DNA of 64,000 bases from Aeoliella mucimassa (GCF_007748035.1 NZ_CP036278.1:496001-560000); one strand, 5' to 3'. Positions 8,172-17,457 are shown, numbered from the stretch's first letter. A program made the numbers and translations. Notes: a model not told the origin generated them from the sequence alone.

Positions 8172-10460
8172 CTAGATCCGGTCGATCGCCAGCAGTCGTC
8201 CAGTTTCGTCTTCGCAAGAGATATCCAAATGCTCGGGCGCGATGCCTTCGCGGCCGATCACGGTGATCGTTAGCGAACTGTCGTCTTCCAGGCGGGTCAG
8301 CTCGCGGCGCTTGCGATTGTTCAAGTAGGTGGCCACTTCCTCTTCCACCGTGACGGTGATCTTGGCGACGCGGTCGATCTGAGCGGCCATTATCAGCTTG
8401 CGGACCACTTCGATCGACATGCTCTCGGCGCTCTTGACCAGGCCGGCGCCGCTGCAGCTCGGGCATTCCTTGAACACGCTCCGTTTCAAGCTCGGCCGCA
8501 CCCGTTGGCGGGTCATTTCGATCAGGCCGAAGGGGCTGATGCGGAGGATCTTGGTGCGGGCGCGGTCGCGTTTCACCGCGTCGCGAAGCGTTCGCTCGAT
8601 GATCCGACGATGACGATCGCGACGCATGTCGATGAAGTCGTTGACGATCACTCCGCCCAGGTCGCGGAGGCGAAGCTGCCGGGCGATCTCTTTCGCGGCG
8701 ATGCGATTGAGCTGGAAGGCCGACTCTTCGGCGGTGCCATCGGTGCGGAAGCTGCCGCTGTTCACATCGATCGCCACGAGGGCTTCGGTTTGATCGATCA
8801 CCAGCGAGCCACCACCCTTAAGCGGCACCTTGCGTTGATTGATCTGCGAGATCTCTTCGTCGATCTTGTACTTGTGGAACAGTGGTTCGCGACCCTCGTA
8901 CAAATGCAACCGATTCACGTACCGCGGCATCACGATCTGCAGGAACTCCTTCGCCCGCTCGTAGGCCGAAGGCTCGTCGATGTGAATCGCATCCACGTCC
9001 GCGGTAAAGATATCGCGGATCGTGCGAATGATCATATCGCTTTCTTCGTAGATGTCGGTCGGCGCTTCGGCGCTCTTGATCCGCCGGACGATGGTCTTCC
9101 ACAGCCGTAGCAGGTACGCCAGGTCGCGGGAGATCTCTTTCTTGGTACGGTCGGTACCAGCGGTGCGGACGATGAAGCCGAGACCCTTGGGAGGATTCAG
9201 CTCACGCAGGATGTCGCGCAACCGGCGGCGATCTTCTTCGCTCTCGATCTTCCGCGACACGCCGATCCGCCCGAGGGCGGGCATCAGCACCACGTAACGA
9301 CCGGGGATGCTGATGTAGGTCGAAAGGGTCGGGCCTTTGGTACCGATGCCTTCCTTGATGACCTGCACCACGACCTCGTCGCCGCGTTGGAAGATCTCTT
9401 GAATCGGTGGCTTGATCCGCGGACGCACACCAGGGCGGTGGCGACGGTTGCCCCGCTGACGGCGTGGTCCCGATTCGTCGACATCATCGTCGTCGATGTC
9501 GTCGTCGCCATCGTAGTCGGTCTGGTCACCTTGTTGGGTGCCGTCGGATTGAATTGGCTTGTCGGGGTCGAACCCACCTTGGCGGAAGTACTGAGGTTCC
9601 ACGTCGCTGATGTGCAAGAACCCGTTGCGGCCGACACCGAAGTCGACAAACGCGGCTTGGATGCTGGGCTCGAGGTTAACGATCTTGCCCTTGTAGATGT
9701 TGCCGACGTAGTTGTCCTGGCTGCTACGCTCCACGTACAACTCTTCGAGGATGCCATCCTCGAGAATGCCGATGCGGCACTCTTCGGGCTGGGCCACGTT
9801 GATCAGCATCTCTTGCTTCACGGTGGGGCGGCCCGACTCTTCGTCGTCGCTGACTTCCGCCGCCTTCTTGGCGACCTTCTTCTTCTTGCGACGCGCTCCT
9901 CGACGGCGGCGACGCTTGGGGCGACCCTCGCCTTCGCCTTCGGTCGGCGCTTCGCCCGAGCCTTCTTCGGCGGTGGCTGCTTCCGCGTTGTCTTCGGCCG
10001 ATTTGTCGTCATCGGCTTTCGCGTCCGACTCCTCCGCTTCGTCGGTCGTCTCCAACTTGGCTTCGGTGTCGCTATCGGTTTCCGCTGCGGAAGTCTCCGC
10101 TTCGATCACTTCGGTGTCGTCGTCAGCAATCGAGTCTTCCTCGTCCTCCACTTCGTCGGTGGAGGCTGCGTCGGCTTCGTCTTGTTCCGAGGGGGTTTCA
10201 GTGGCCGCTTCTTCCTCCGAGGTTTCTGTCTCGTCGGTTTCGGCCTCTTCCTCAGGTTCTACTTCGGCGGCTACCGGTTCGTCCTGCGGTGCTTCGTCGC
10301 TGGGAAGTTGGTCTGCTGCGTCGTCTGGTTCCAGATTCGCTTGCTCGAGCGTTTGATCTTCGGGCGCTTCGTCGGTCGAAACCTGAGTTTCGGCTACCGC
10401 ACGAAGTCCACCCGGATCGTCTGGCTGGAGTTCGTCGTTAGGGGTGTTGGATTTGTCCAT
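8172..10460 (-). CDS. rne: Ribonuclease E/G family endoribonuclease
   Basis: A single-strand-specific endonuclease that starts mRNA decay and processes rRNA. The first 190 or so residues are strongly acidic and repetitive (Glu/Asp/Ala/Thr), followed by a basic KRRRRRGARRKKKK cluster. The S1 domain follows (NIYKGKIVNLEPSIQAAFVD) with an Asp-rich insertion, then the RNase E/G catalytic core: VAIDVNSGSF and VIVNDFIDMRR carry the metal-binding Asp residues, and CPSCSGAG is the zinc-link CPxC motif. Unlike E. coli RNase E, the extension is N-terminal, and the C-terminus stops soon after the zinc link, as in RNase G. The ATG at 10460 is preferred; a GTG at 10502 overlaps the ptsI stop codon but lacks a ribosome binding site. 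It is probably co-transcribed with ptsI. Confidence 0.93.
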   Translation of the reverse strand: MDKSNTPNDELQPDDPGGLRAVAETQVSTDEAPEDQTLEQANLEPDDAADQLPSDEAPQDEPVAAEVEPEEEAETDETETSEEEAATETPSEQDEADAASTDEVEDEEDSIADDDTEVIEAETSAAETDSDTEAKLETTDEAEESDAKADDDKSAEDNAEAATAEEGSGEAPTEGEGEGRPKRRRRRGARRKKKKVAKKAAEVSDDEESGRPTVKQEMLINVAQPEECRIGILEDGILEELYVERSSQDNYVGNIYKGKIVNLEPSIQAAFVDFGVGRNGFLHISDVEPQYFRQGGFDPDKPIQSDGTQQGDQTDYDGDDDIDDDDVDESGPRRQRGNRRHRPGVRPRIKPPIQEIFQRGDEVVVQVIKEGIGTKGPTLSTYISIPGRYVVLMPALGRIGVSRKIESEEDRRRLRDILRELNPPKGLGFIVRTAGTDRTKKEISRDLAYLLRLWKTIVRRIKSAEAPTDIYEESDMIIRTIRDIFTADVDAIHIDEPSAYERAKEFLQIVMPRYVNRLHLYEGREPLFHKYKIDEEISQINQRKVPLKGGGSLVIDQTEALVAIDVNSGSFRTDGTAEESAFQLNRIAAKEIARQLRLRDLGGVIVNDFIDMRRDRHRRIIERTLRDAVKRDRARTKILRISPFGLIEMTRQRVRPSLKRSVFKECPSCSGAGLVKSAESMSIEVVRKLIMAAQIDRVAKITVTVEEEVATYLNNRKRRELTRLEDDSSLTITVIGREGIAPEHLDISCEDETGRLLAIDRI

Positions 10461-10498
10461 GAGTTCTCTTGATGTGCCTGTAGGTTTCAGGTGTTTCG

Positions 10499-12241
10499 TC
10501 ACACCGGTTGGTCGGGGAGGATGCGGATGATCTCATCGCGCAGGGCGGTGCGTACGTCGCGCGCGCTCTCGAGAGACAAGGCTCGCGCGGCGAGTTCTTC
10601 GCACTGCGGAATGGTTACCGACCGGCAGACGCGTTTAATTTCGGGAATGGCTGCTGGCACAACGCTAAAGGTGCGAAGACCAAGCCCCAGCAGCACCATC
10701 GTGTAAATGGGGTTGCCGCACATCTGACCGCACATGCTAATTGGGCGGTCGTGTTGGTTGGCGGTATCGATCGCCATTTTGATTAAACGCAGAATCGAGG
10801 GGTCGCTTCCGGTATACAGCGAAGCGACGTCCTTGTTGCTGCGGTCAACTGCCAAGGCGTATTGAATCAGGTCGTTGGTGCCAATGCTGAAGAAATCGAC
10901 CTCTTCCACGAAGTGATCCATCATCACCACGGCCGAGGGTACCTCGACCATCATGCCGACTTGGATATCGCGGCTGAAGGGAATGCCTTCTTCGTCGAGA
11001 TCTTCCATCGCGTCGCTGAGCACCATCTTTGCGCGACGCAACTCAATAAGGTTCGTGATTAAGGGGAACATAATCCGCATCGGGCCTTCGACGCTTGCTC
11101 GGAGCATCGCGCGAAGTTGGGTGCGGAACATATCAACGTGTTTCAATGCAAGTCGCGTGCTGCGGAGACCGAGGAACGGGTTGCGTTCGTCGTCGGGCAG
11201 CGGGAAGTTTGGAATCTTGTCCGCACCAAGGTCGAGCGTCCGCATCACGACGGGGGCTCCACCAGTGGCTTGTAGCACTTCGTGATAAGCCTGGTAGTGA
11301 TCCTCTTCGTCAGGCTGTACTTCGCGGGTGAGGAACAGGAACTCGGTGCGGTACAGGCCGATGCCTTCGGCACCGCGGTCGAGGCATTGCTTCACTTCGC
11401 TCGGTAGCTCGATGTTGCCAAGCATGGTGACATGCACGCCATCCTTGGTATCGCTCGGCAGGTCGCGGAACGTTTCGAGCTTGGCCGCCAGACTCAGTTG
11501 CTCGTCGACTTCGTGACGGTAACGAGCAATGGTCTCTTCATCCGGCTGCAGAATCACCAGACCGTTGTCGCCATCGACGATCACGGTTTCGCCGCCGGAG
11601 ACTTCGGTGAGGAACGATCCCACGCCGACCACGGCGGGAATGTTGAGCGCTTCGGCCACGATGGCGGTATGGCTACCGGGGCCGCCGACTTCGGTCACGA
11701 ATCCTTTGACAAAGTCCGGATTCAGATTGGCCGTTTCGCTCGGCGTAAGGTTGTGGGCCAGGATCAGTACTTCGCTGGTAAGCTGTGTGGGGCCCTCGCG
11801 TCGCTCGCCAAGCAGGTGGCGGAGCAAGCGTTTTTCGATATCGAAGATGTCGTTCGCCCGCTCGGCCATGGTGTCGCCTTCGAGCGACAGGAACACCTTG
11901 GCATACCGCCGCATCGCCCGACTCACCGAGTACTCCGGCGAGTAATGGCGGTCGCGGATCATCTGCTCCAACTCGTTGTGGAGCTTGGGATCGAGCAGCA
12001 TCTGCAGGTGGGCAGAGAAGATGGCCGCGTAGTCGTCGCCGAGTTGTTCGGCGACCCGCTGGCGGTTGGTGTCGAGCTCTTTGGCAGCAGCGGCGATCGC
12101 TTGATCCAAGCGGTCGATTTCGGTGTTCACCGATTCGCGCGAAAGGAAGCGCCGAGAGATGCGAAATCCCTCGTTGCCAAATACGGCAGCCTCGGCGATG
12201 GCAACGCCAGGCGATACGGCAATTCCTTGCAAGCGCTGCAT
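10499..12241 (-). CDS. ptsI: PTS enzyme I (phosphoenolpyruvate-protein phosphotransferase)
   Basis: Transfers phosphate from phosphoenolpyruvate to HPr. It is 580 residues, the usual length for enzyme I, with no N-terminal GAF domain, so it is not the PtsP type. The HPr-binding and phosphohistidine domain carries GGPGSHTAIVAEALNIPAVVG-like sequence with the active His at about 191. The C-terminal PEP-binding barrel shows LYRTEFLF, GTNDLIQYALAVDR and the catalytic Cys region SMCGQMCGNP. It ends against the rne reading frame, suggesting co-transcription with rne. HPr and a IIA protein are encoded upstream on the same strand, but no EIIB/EIIC permease is present in the window. Confidence 0.95.
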   Translation of the reverse strand: MQRLQGIAVSPGVAIAEAAVFGNEGFRISRRFLSRESVNTEIDRLDQAIAAAAKELDTNRQRVAEQLGDDYAAIFSAHLQMLLDPKLHNELEQMIRDRHYSPEYSVSRAMRRYAKVFLSLEGDTMAERANDIFDIEKRLLRHLLGERREGPTQLTSEVLILAHNLTPSETANLNPDFVKGFVTEVGGPGSHTAIVAEALNIPAVVGVGSFLTEVSGGETVIVDGDNGLVILQPDEETIARYRHEVDEQLSLAAKLETFRDLPSDTKDGVHVTMLGNIELPSEVKQCLDRGAEGIGLYRTEFLFLTREVQPDEEDHYQAYHEVLQATGGAPVVMRTLDLGADKIPNFPLPDDERNPFLGLRSTRLALKHVDMFRTQLRAMLRASVEGPMRIMFPLITNLIELRRAKMVLSDAMEDLDEEGIPFSRDIQVGMMVEVPSAVVMMDHFVEEVDFFSIGTNDLIQYALAVDRSNKDVASLYTGSDPSILRLIKMAIDTANQHDRPISMCGQMCGNPIYTMVLLGLGLRTFSVVPAAIPEIKRVCRSVTIPQCEELAARALSLESARDVRTALRDEIIRILPDQPV

Positions 12242-12819
12242 AAAGCACTCGTCAAGGCACCCAGCGCCGTCGCAAGTATGCGGTTGCTCTAGCCGTTTAT
12301 GGTCGGAAGTTCACCGGATCAGGTAGGGCAAAGCAAGCATTCACGTTCGGATTCGCTAATTCGGAAGGCAACCAGCAAGTGGCAACGGCAAGCAGCAGGT
12401 AGGCGGAGCGAACGCGACCAGTGTGGTTCCGCGACGGTCCGCAATTGGCGACCTTGCGTTGCATTCGTGTCGGATTTTGCACACCCCAAGGTGGTGTCGG
12501 TGGGACGTGCGACGATAAGCCGAACACTTGCATGGCTGGCTTCGCAGGGCTTTCCGTGGGTATCAGGCAGGCATTGCCTTACCGCAGCGGACAGCACTGG
12601 TGTGCCAGTAAATGGGTAATGTAGTGGGTTAATGTTCTGGTACCCCGCGGAAGCCGGAGGCTGCGAGCCGTGCGATGCGGCTGCCAGCAGGGGGCTCCCC
12701 ATGGGGTGGTTACGCTGTTCTGGTTATCGATGCATGACCGCTCGATACCCTCCCATTACGTTATACGCACCGGAGGGGGCGATGGTTCTCTACATCAATC
12801 ATTCGGCAATCCGCCGGCA
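12242..12819. other. Intergenic gap ptsH-ptsI, no convincing gene
   Basis: 578 bases between ptsH and ptsI. Several short open frames exist on both strands but they overlap each other, are Arg/Ser/Pro/Cys-rich and show no recognisable protein signature. No terminator with a T tract and no tRNA-like fold was seen. The gap makes direct co-transcription of ptsH and ptsI uncertain. Confidence 0.5.
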
Positions 12820-13116
12820 TTATTGTTGCTTAGGGGAGTCGCCGTTGGCAAAATCGCTGGCAAACAGGTGCACAATCGACTCTACCGCTGCTTCCGCGTC
12901 GTTGCCACGCGCTTCGATTACCACGCTCGCGCCCTGTTGGGCACCCAGAGTGAGTAATTCTAGGATGCTTTTGGCATCCACGCGTTGACTCTCGTAAATT
13001 ATGCCAATCTGAGACGTAAACTGGTTGGCCAGCCGAACCAATTGTTCGGCGGGTCGGATGTGGAGCCCGTTTTCGCAGGTCACCACCGTCGTTTCAGTGA
13101 TCACGGTTTCAGCCAT
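12820..13116 (-). CDS. ptsH: HPr phosphocarrier protein
   Basis: A 98-residue HPr. The phosphorylated His is in CENGLHIRPAEQL (His19 with this start, equal to His15 of E. coli), and the regulatory Ser in VDAKSILELLTLGA (Ser50, equal to Ser46) is kept, so it could be an HPr kinase substrate. No hprK is visible in the window. An in-frame ATG eight codons upstream (13140) would move the His to residue 27, which is unusual for HPr, so the ATG at 13116 is chosen. It lies about 70 bases after ptsN. Confidence 0.9.
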   Translation of the reverse strand: MAETVITETTVVTCENGLHIRPAEQLVRLANQFTSQIGIIYESQRVDAKSILELLTLGAQQGASVVIEARGNDAEAAVESIVHLFASDFANGDSPKQQ

Positions 13117-13184
13117 AACTTCGCTCGCCGTGAGGTACATTGCGGTCTTAGCAACAGCACCGCCTTACGCCTGGGCTCCAAAGG

Positions 13185-13661
13185 TTACGAACCGAACTGG
13201 TTGTTGTCGGCCTCTTCCAGCAGGGTCCAGACGTCTTCATCGGTCTTCGACTGCTTGAGGAAACGGCAGAACGTATCGTTGCGGAGCTGACGCGAGATAT
13301 TCTCGAGGGCTCGCAGGTGGTCGCCAGGGCGATCGGGAGGCGACACCAGCATGAACAGCAGGTGCACCTTTTCGCCATCCAGGCTATCGAACTCCACGCC
13401 CTCTTCACTAATACCAACCGCTCCGCACAGCTTGTCGACCGTGGGATGCTTGGTGTGAGGGACGGCGACGCCACGACCGATGCCGGTGCTGCCAAGTTCT
13501 TCTCGCTTGAGAATGGCTTCGACAACGCTCTCCATCTGGTCTGCGGCGATCGAATGAGCCGTTTGCAGTGCAGAGGTCATCTCGCGAATCACCGATTCCT
13601 TATCCGTCGAAGATAGATTGGTGCAAATGGCGTCTTTAGTGATGAACTCAGAAAACTTCAT
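13185..13661 (-). CDS. ptsN: PTS IIA component, PtsN/fructose type
   Basis: A 158-residue EIIA of the nitrogen/fructose class. The active-site His is in [12 protein letters not shown] (about His69), and the C-terminal helices contain [19 protein letters not shown]. Such proteins, phosphorylated by HPr or NPr, usually act as regulators when no permease is linked. The ATG at 13661 has AAGGA ten bases before it; an in-frame TTG three codons upstream is less likely. It lies between hpf and ptsH, resembling the hpf-ptsN-ptsH order of proteobacterial rpoN operons, although rpoN itself is not next to it here. Confidence 0.93.
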   Translation of the reverse strand: MKFSEFITKDAICTNLSSTDKESVIREMTSALQTAHSIAADQMESVVEAILKREELGSTGIGRGVAVPHTKHPTVDKLCGAVGISEEGVEFDSLDGEKVHLLFMLVSPPDRPGDHLRALENISRQLRNDTFCRFLKQSKTDEDVWTLLEEADNNQFGS

Positions 13662-13770
13662 TCCTAACAATTCCTTGTATCAAGCGGGGCAACCTTTGGG
13701 CCCCGATAGGGTAAGCAGCCTGCAGCGAGGGCCGACTGGCAAGAAGTCAATCGTGCAAACCGCTACGGGC

Positions 13771-14127
13771 CTATTCTTCTTCGTCCGCGGTGTACTCGCT
13801 CTCTGCTTGCCGGCCTTCTCGATCGCGATCACGGTGTCGTTCTACTACTTTTTCTTTGTACCGGCGCAATTGCTTCTCCAGCTTATCGAGCACCAGGTCC
13901 AAAGCGGCCATCATCTCCGTAGACTTCTCGCTGGCCACGAAATCCTTGGCCTTTTCGGCCGAAGCTTGCACTTCCACAATCGGATTGTGTTCGTCTTTTA
14001 GGTCCACCACCACCTGAATATCATTCAAGCGGTCGAAAAGCCGCCGGAGCTTCTCCACCTTCTTGGTGATCTTCTCCTTGCTGGCTTCACTCAGATGTCC
14101 GTGACGCGTCGATACTCGTACTTGCAC
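13771..14127 (-). CDS. hpf: Ribosome hibernation promoting factor (short HPF/YfiA family)
   Basis: A 118-residue protein with the S30AE fold: MQVRVSTRHGHLSEASKEKI, then KKVEKLRRLFDRL and VVVDLKDEHNPIVEV. The family binds the 30S decoding region and helps form inactive ribosomes in stationary phase. The core ends at about residue 95, and a charged tail (RHRDRDREGRQ, then acidic) replaces the dimerisation domain of long HPF, so it is a short form. It is the first gene of the hpf-ptsN-ptsH group on the minus strand. Confidence 0.92.
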   Translation of the reverse strand: MQVRVSTRHGHLSEASKEKITKKVEKLRRLFDRLNDIQVVVDLKDEHNPIVEVQASAEKAKDFVASEKSTEMMAALDLVLDKLEKQLRRYKEKVVERHRDRDREGRQAESEYTADEEE

Positions 14128-14311
14128 CGATGATGTCCTTCGGGGGCCTTGTTGTCTTAGCTTCTGCCGGTGCCGCTGAAAAGCGGGGGGAAACGCGAAA
14201 CACGCCTGGGATTCCCCTTAGCAGACCCTCTAGTCTACCACCCTCTGGAGAATCTGGAAACCGAGCAAATCTCTGGCCATTTTGCAGCTTACCACACCTT
14301 TTTCCGGATTT

Positions 14312-15181
14312 TCAGCCTCGGCGAAATCGGCTTAATCCTACGGCGGCTAGCAGCAGGCACAGGCTCCACTCGGTGCTCGGCTCGGCCACCTGCTCCGAGG
14401 GGGCGAAAACGCCGGCATTTGCGGAAAAGTGGTCGCGCCATACCGTGTAATCGGCCAGCCCGACCGTACCGTCCAACGAGCCATCGGCCCCGCTGCCGGG
14501 GGGCGCTGACTGCCCAAAGCTCGCTTTCCATGTTGCATAATCGGCCAAGTCGACGGTGCCACTGCGATCGTAATCGCCCGGAATTACCGGATTGGTGAAG
14601 AACGTAAAGGTCACTTCGTCGGCAACAAAGCCCGCCAGCGGTTCCCCGGTGCTATCATCGCCAATGTATACCCGGTAGGTGGCAAAGTATTCCGACTCCA
14701 GCGGATTAGCGATCGCGTAGAGATTGTGGGTCATGCTGCCGCTCCACCGCCATCGCAAACTGCTGCCATCGGTACCAAATATTGGTTGGCCTTCGGGATT
14801 CGCCGGCGGGCGCTGGTAGGTGCGTAGCTCGGGCGAGGCGTCGAGCTGCTCGATCCAAATACTCGAATTGTCCGGCGGATAGGCATCAAATCGGCTTGGG
14901 TTCCAGCCGTACTGAAAGTTGTACGCATCGCCGTTGATCATGCCCCAAATGCCTTCGGGGTCGAAGCTCAGCCCCTCTTCGAGCGGCACCAGCCAGGGAA
15001 TCGGTACCGACTCGTCGATCACCACGTCGATCGTGCCATTGGTGAACGAAATGTCCGCATGCTTCATGGCCACCTCGCCCCAGGCCGACTGGCCACCCCC
15101 CATGGTGGGTTCCACGTAGGTTGCACCGGCCGGCGCGGCGAACATCGCCGCTGCGAGCAAACAGTAAGTCAAATATCGCAT
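14312..15181 (-). CDS. Secreted protein with dockerin-like domain and PEP-CTERM-like tail
   Basis: A 289-residue exported protein with a signal peptide (MRYLTYCLLAAAMFAAPAGA). A beta-rich domain spans about 25-200, and a type I dockerin-like pair of calcium loops spans about 205-260 (GDYDRSGTVDLADYATWKAS and GADGSLDGTVGLADYTVW). The C-terminus is VAEPST, a hydrophobic helix and RFRRG, the layout of a PEP-CTERM sorting signal with one changed residue (AEP for PEP). The next gene upstream is a paralogue sharing QYGWN, a W-rich stretch and TYRVYIGD/TYEVYLGD. Planctomycete dockerins are widespread without cellulosomes. Ligand and role unknown. Confidence 0.85.
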   Translation of the reverse strand: MRYLTYCLLAAAMFAAPAGATYVEPTMGGGQSAWGEVAMKHADISFTNGTIDVVIDESVPIPWLVPLEEGLSFDPEGIWGMINGDAYNFQYGWNPSRFDAYPPDNSSIWIEQLDASPELRTYQRPPANPEGQPIFGTDGSSLRWRWSGSMTHNLYAIANPLESEYFATYRVYIGDDSTGEPLAGFVADEVTFTFFTNPVIPGDYDRSGTVDLADYATWKASFGQSAPPGSGADGSLDGTVGLADYTVWRDHFSANAGVFAPSEQVAEPSTEWSLCLLLAAVGLSRFRRG

Positions 15182-15278
15182 CAGGTTGGTTCCTGGTTGT
15201 GAAGAGTATCAGGCAAAGCCAATCGAGGGCGGGGCCGTCCTGACGAACTTTGGCCCCGCACCTCGAACGAGCAAACGC

Positions 15279-15962
15279 TTACCAGCACGAAGCGCGCGAT
15301 CGCATTACCGCGATACCTCCAGCGATGCCGAGCACTAACAACGCGGCAGTACCTGGTTCCGGCACTGGAACCGTCCAGCCGATGGTCGTCGTGGCCGAAC
15401 CATACGACGCAAGCGCCTCGCCGGTGGTCGGGTCGCCTAGATAGACCTCATAGGTCATGGAGTACTCGCCTGGCATGTCGGCCACGTACATGTCGTGCTG
15501 CATGTCGCCATCCCACATCCAGCGATCCCCATCGTTGAGATACAACGGCTGCATCGTCCAGTTTGCCATGCCCATTCCCATGCCCCCTTCGTACACGCGG
15601 AGCGTCGCGCCGGCCGGGGTGGTTTGATCCATCCGGCGAATCCAAATGGCCGAGTCTTCGGGCAGCACCACGATGTTGTCGAAGTTCCACCCGTACTGGC
15701 TGTTGAAGTACTGGTTCTCAATCACATCGAACTGGTCGGGTGTGTAGTCGACTCCCTCGCCGGACATCATGGTGACCATCGTGGTGGCTGCGTGCACGGT
15801 AACGCTCGACTCGTCGAAGTCGATCGAGAGGTGCTTCATGCCATTGTTGGCGACGATGCCATCGCCATTGGTGGCACTCGGCAGCGGTGGCAGCACCGCC
15901 CCCGCGTTGGCACCCAAGGCGAGCAAGGTAAGTAGTAAGAAGCTGGTACGTTGAATATTCAC
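15279..15962 (-). CDS. PEP-CTERM domain protein, paralogue of its downstream neighbour
   Basis: A 227-residue exported protein. It has a signal peptide (VNIQRTSFLLLTLLALGANA read with the GTG as Met) and a beta-rich domain with SQYGWNFDNI and MTYEVYLGDPTTGEALASYG. The C-terminal sorting signal is clear: VPEPGT, a hydrophobic helix and MRSRASCW. PEP-CTERM tails are recognised by exosortase. The GTG start at 15962 is chosen because AAGGA lies nine bases upstream and because the leader matches that of the downstream paralogue (both read CAACnAGGAACCAnCC before the start). Longer in-frame starts place extra charged sequence before the signal peptide. Confidence 0.85.
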   Translation of the reverse strand: MNIQRTSFLLLTLLALGANAGAVLPPLPSATNGDGIVANNGMKHLSIDFDESSVTVHAATTMVTMMSGEGVDYTPDQFDVIENQYFNSQYGWNFDNIVVLPEDSAIWIRRMDQTTPAGATLRVYEGGMGMGMANWTMQPLYLNDGDRWMWDGDMQHDMYVADMPGEYSMTYEVYLGDPTTGEALASYGSATTTIGWTVPVPEPGTAALLVLGIAGGIAVMRSRASCW

Positions 15963-16030
15963 TTGGCTGGTTCCTTGTTGAAATATCATGAGCTTGTTGA
16001 AGTGTTGTGAGAGAGTAGAGCGGTCGAACG

Positions 16031-16726
16031 TCAGCGCAGGCCGGCCATGCCGGGATCCCAGCGATCGATCGATTGCTCCATGTCGAACGTCTCGTTCAGC
16101 AGGTGCGACGAAACGTGTCCATCGACCCACAGGTAGTTACTGACGCCTTGATGTCGGTCGAAAGCCACTTCCGGCGCGCCGCCGAGTCTCCAAAAATGGG
16201 CCATGATGTGATCGGTGGTCGAGTCGGATAGTAACTCGCCGACCATTACCGTGCGGCTGGTCGACTCGATGCTCCGCAACCGATGGTAGGTGGGGCCTTC
16301 GCGCACCCCCTCCACGTTGCCGGTTTCGACCGACGTCAATTCGAACCACACGTTCTTGCCATAGCTCCAAAGTTGCAGGTTGTCGCGATCGTCCTCAGGG
16401 CATCGAAACGACTGGCGCATCAGCGCGTCGGGCAGGGGGCCCAAGGCTGGCTCGACCGTGGGGTCGAGGTACGGCGCAATCCGCTGCCCCCATTGGAACT
16501 CGCGATGGGCGAATGCCGAATGGCTGCTGCGAGGGAATCTGCCCTGGTTGTCTTCCAGAAACAGATGAAACGCCAAGCCGATTTGTTTGAGGTTGTTCGC
16601 GCACTCGGTCCGGCGAGCTGCACTGCGGGCCGCCTGAACTGCTGGTAGCAACAGCGCTACCAGCACTCCGATAATGGCGATCACCACCAGCAGCTCGACG
16701 AGCGTAAAGCCACGTCGAGTGGACAT
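16031..16726 (-). CDS. DUF1559 family pseudopilin-like protein
   Basis: A 231-residue protein starting [20 protein letters not shown]. This is a type IV pilin/pseudopilin prepilin-peptidase site (cleavage after the Gly of RRG, Phe as mature residue 1, Glu at +5) followed by one transmembrane helix. The rest is the DUF1559/H-X9-DG type domain seen in large numbers in planctomycetes: [18 protein letters not shown], then a C-terminal [14 protein letters not shown]. Role unknown. It is probably exported by a type II secretion-like system. GGAG seven bases before the ATG at 16726 supports this start. Confidence 0.88.
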   Translation of the reverse strand: MSTRRGFTLVELLVVIAIIGVLVALLLPAVQAARSAARRTECANNLKQIGLAFHLFLEDNQGRFPRSSHSAFAHREFQWGQRIAPYLDPTVEPALGPLPDALMRQSFRCPEDDRDNLQLWSYGKNVWFELTSVETGNVEGVREGPTYHRLRSIESTSRTVMVGELLSDSTTDHIMAHFWRLGGAPEVAFDRHQGVSNYLWVDGHVSSHLLNETFDMEQSIDRWDPGMAGLR

Positions 16727-16824
16727 AGAATCTCCTTCGCGCACGCTCTCACGTCAGGCCAAGCCAGGTCGGCAAGGCGCGCAGCTCGAGCGCGGTGAAT
16801 GCGGACAGTAAAAATTGTCGCGAT

Positions 16825-17457
16825 TCAGCTGATGTGCTGAGGAGGGGGCGTGGCAGGCTCGTAAGACATCGAGCTGCAAAGACTCCCAGCCAGCGGTACG
16901 AGTCGCTCAGGCGACGCGGCTGGCCAGGCTATTTGGATTTCGGGCGGAGTGGTCTTCAGCATGCAGAGCCACCACTTCAGCGTTCCGCCACAGGTGGCTG
17001 CTTGCCAGGCTGAGGTGCGACTGCAAGGCTCCGCGGCATCGGCGACTTCTTCCGTCGCAGCGGTTTCGGCGGATTGGCAACAGCAGCAACAAGGCTTGCT
17101 CGACTTGGTGCTGGTTGCACATGTCTCGGGCGAGCTTGTCGTCGACTCGCAAACGGTTGGTTCCTCGATCCAGGGGGCGACGTTCAGCCGTTGCTCGCGG
17201 GCTAGGGCCAGGGCGAACTCCGGCGGCCGCACACCTTCGTTGCGCGCCCACGCGAGGCGTTCGGCAAGCGTATGGCAGCAGCAGTTGGTCCAGCACACCA
17301 GCGCCGAATCGCAGCCGCAGCTACAGTTTTCGCACGGATAGCGTTCGATCGTGCGTTTCGCAATCCGCGGCAAGTCGAGCGGCACCCCCACCGCAGCGAC
17401 TGCGAAGGCAGTCAGCAGCAGCGCAGCGATGAATCGGCGGTGGCGAACCAGCGACAT
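16825..17457 (-). CDS. Exported cysteine-rich protein, function unknown
   Basis: A 210-residue protein with a hydrophobic N-terminal helix (FIAALLLTAFAVAAVGV) followed by unusually many Cys residues: CENCSCGCDSALVCWTNCCC, then KPCCCCCQS and further single Cys. The first cluster with CWTNCCCHTLAERLAWA looks conserved in style and could bind metal, but no known metal-binding family is recognised. The middle is Ser/Thr/Glu-rich. No clear ribosome binding site; the ATG at 17457 is preferred over a TTG four codons upstream. It lies between the DUF1559 gene and a large membrane protein gene on the same strand. Confidence 0.65.
   Translation of the reverse strand: MSLVRHRRFIAALLLTAFAVAAVGVPLDLPRIAKRTIERYPCENCSCGCDSALVCWTNCCCHTLAERLAWARNEGVRPPEFALALAREQRLNVAPWIEEPTVCESTTSSPETCATSTKSSKPCCCCCQSAETAATEEVADAAEPCSRTSAWQAATCGGTLKWWLCMLKTTPPEIQIAWPAASPERLVPLAGSLCSSMSYEPATPPPQHIS

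Noticed and set aside
12299-12819. Overlapping short frames between ptsH and ptsI
   Set aside because: Arg/Ser/Pro-rich translations with no signatures and no ribosome sites.
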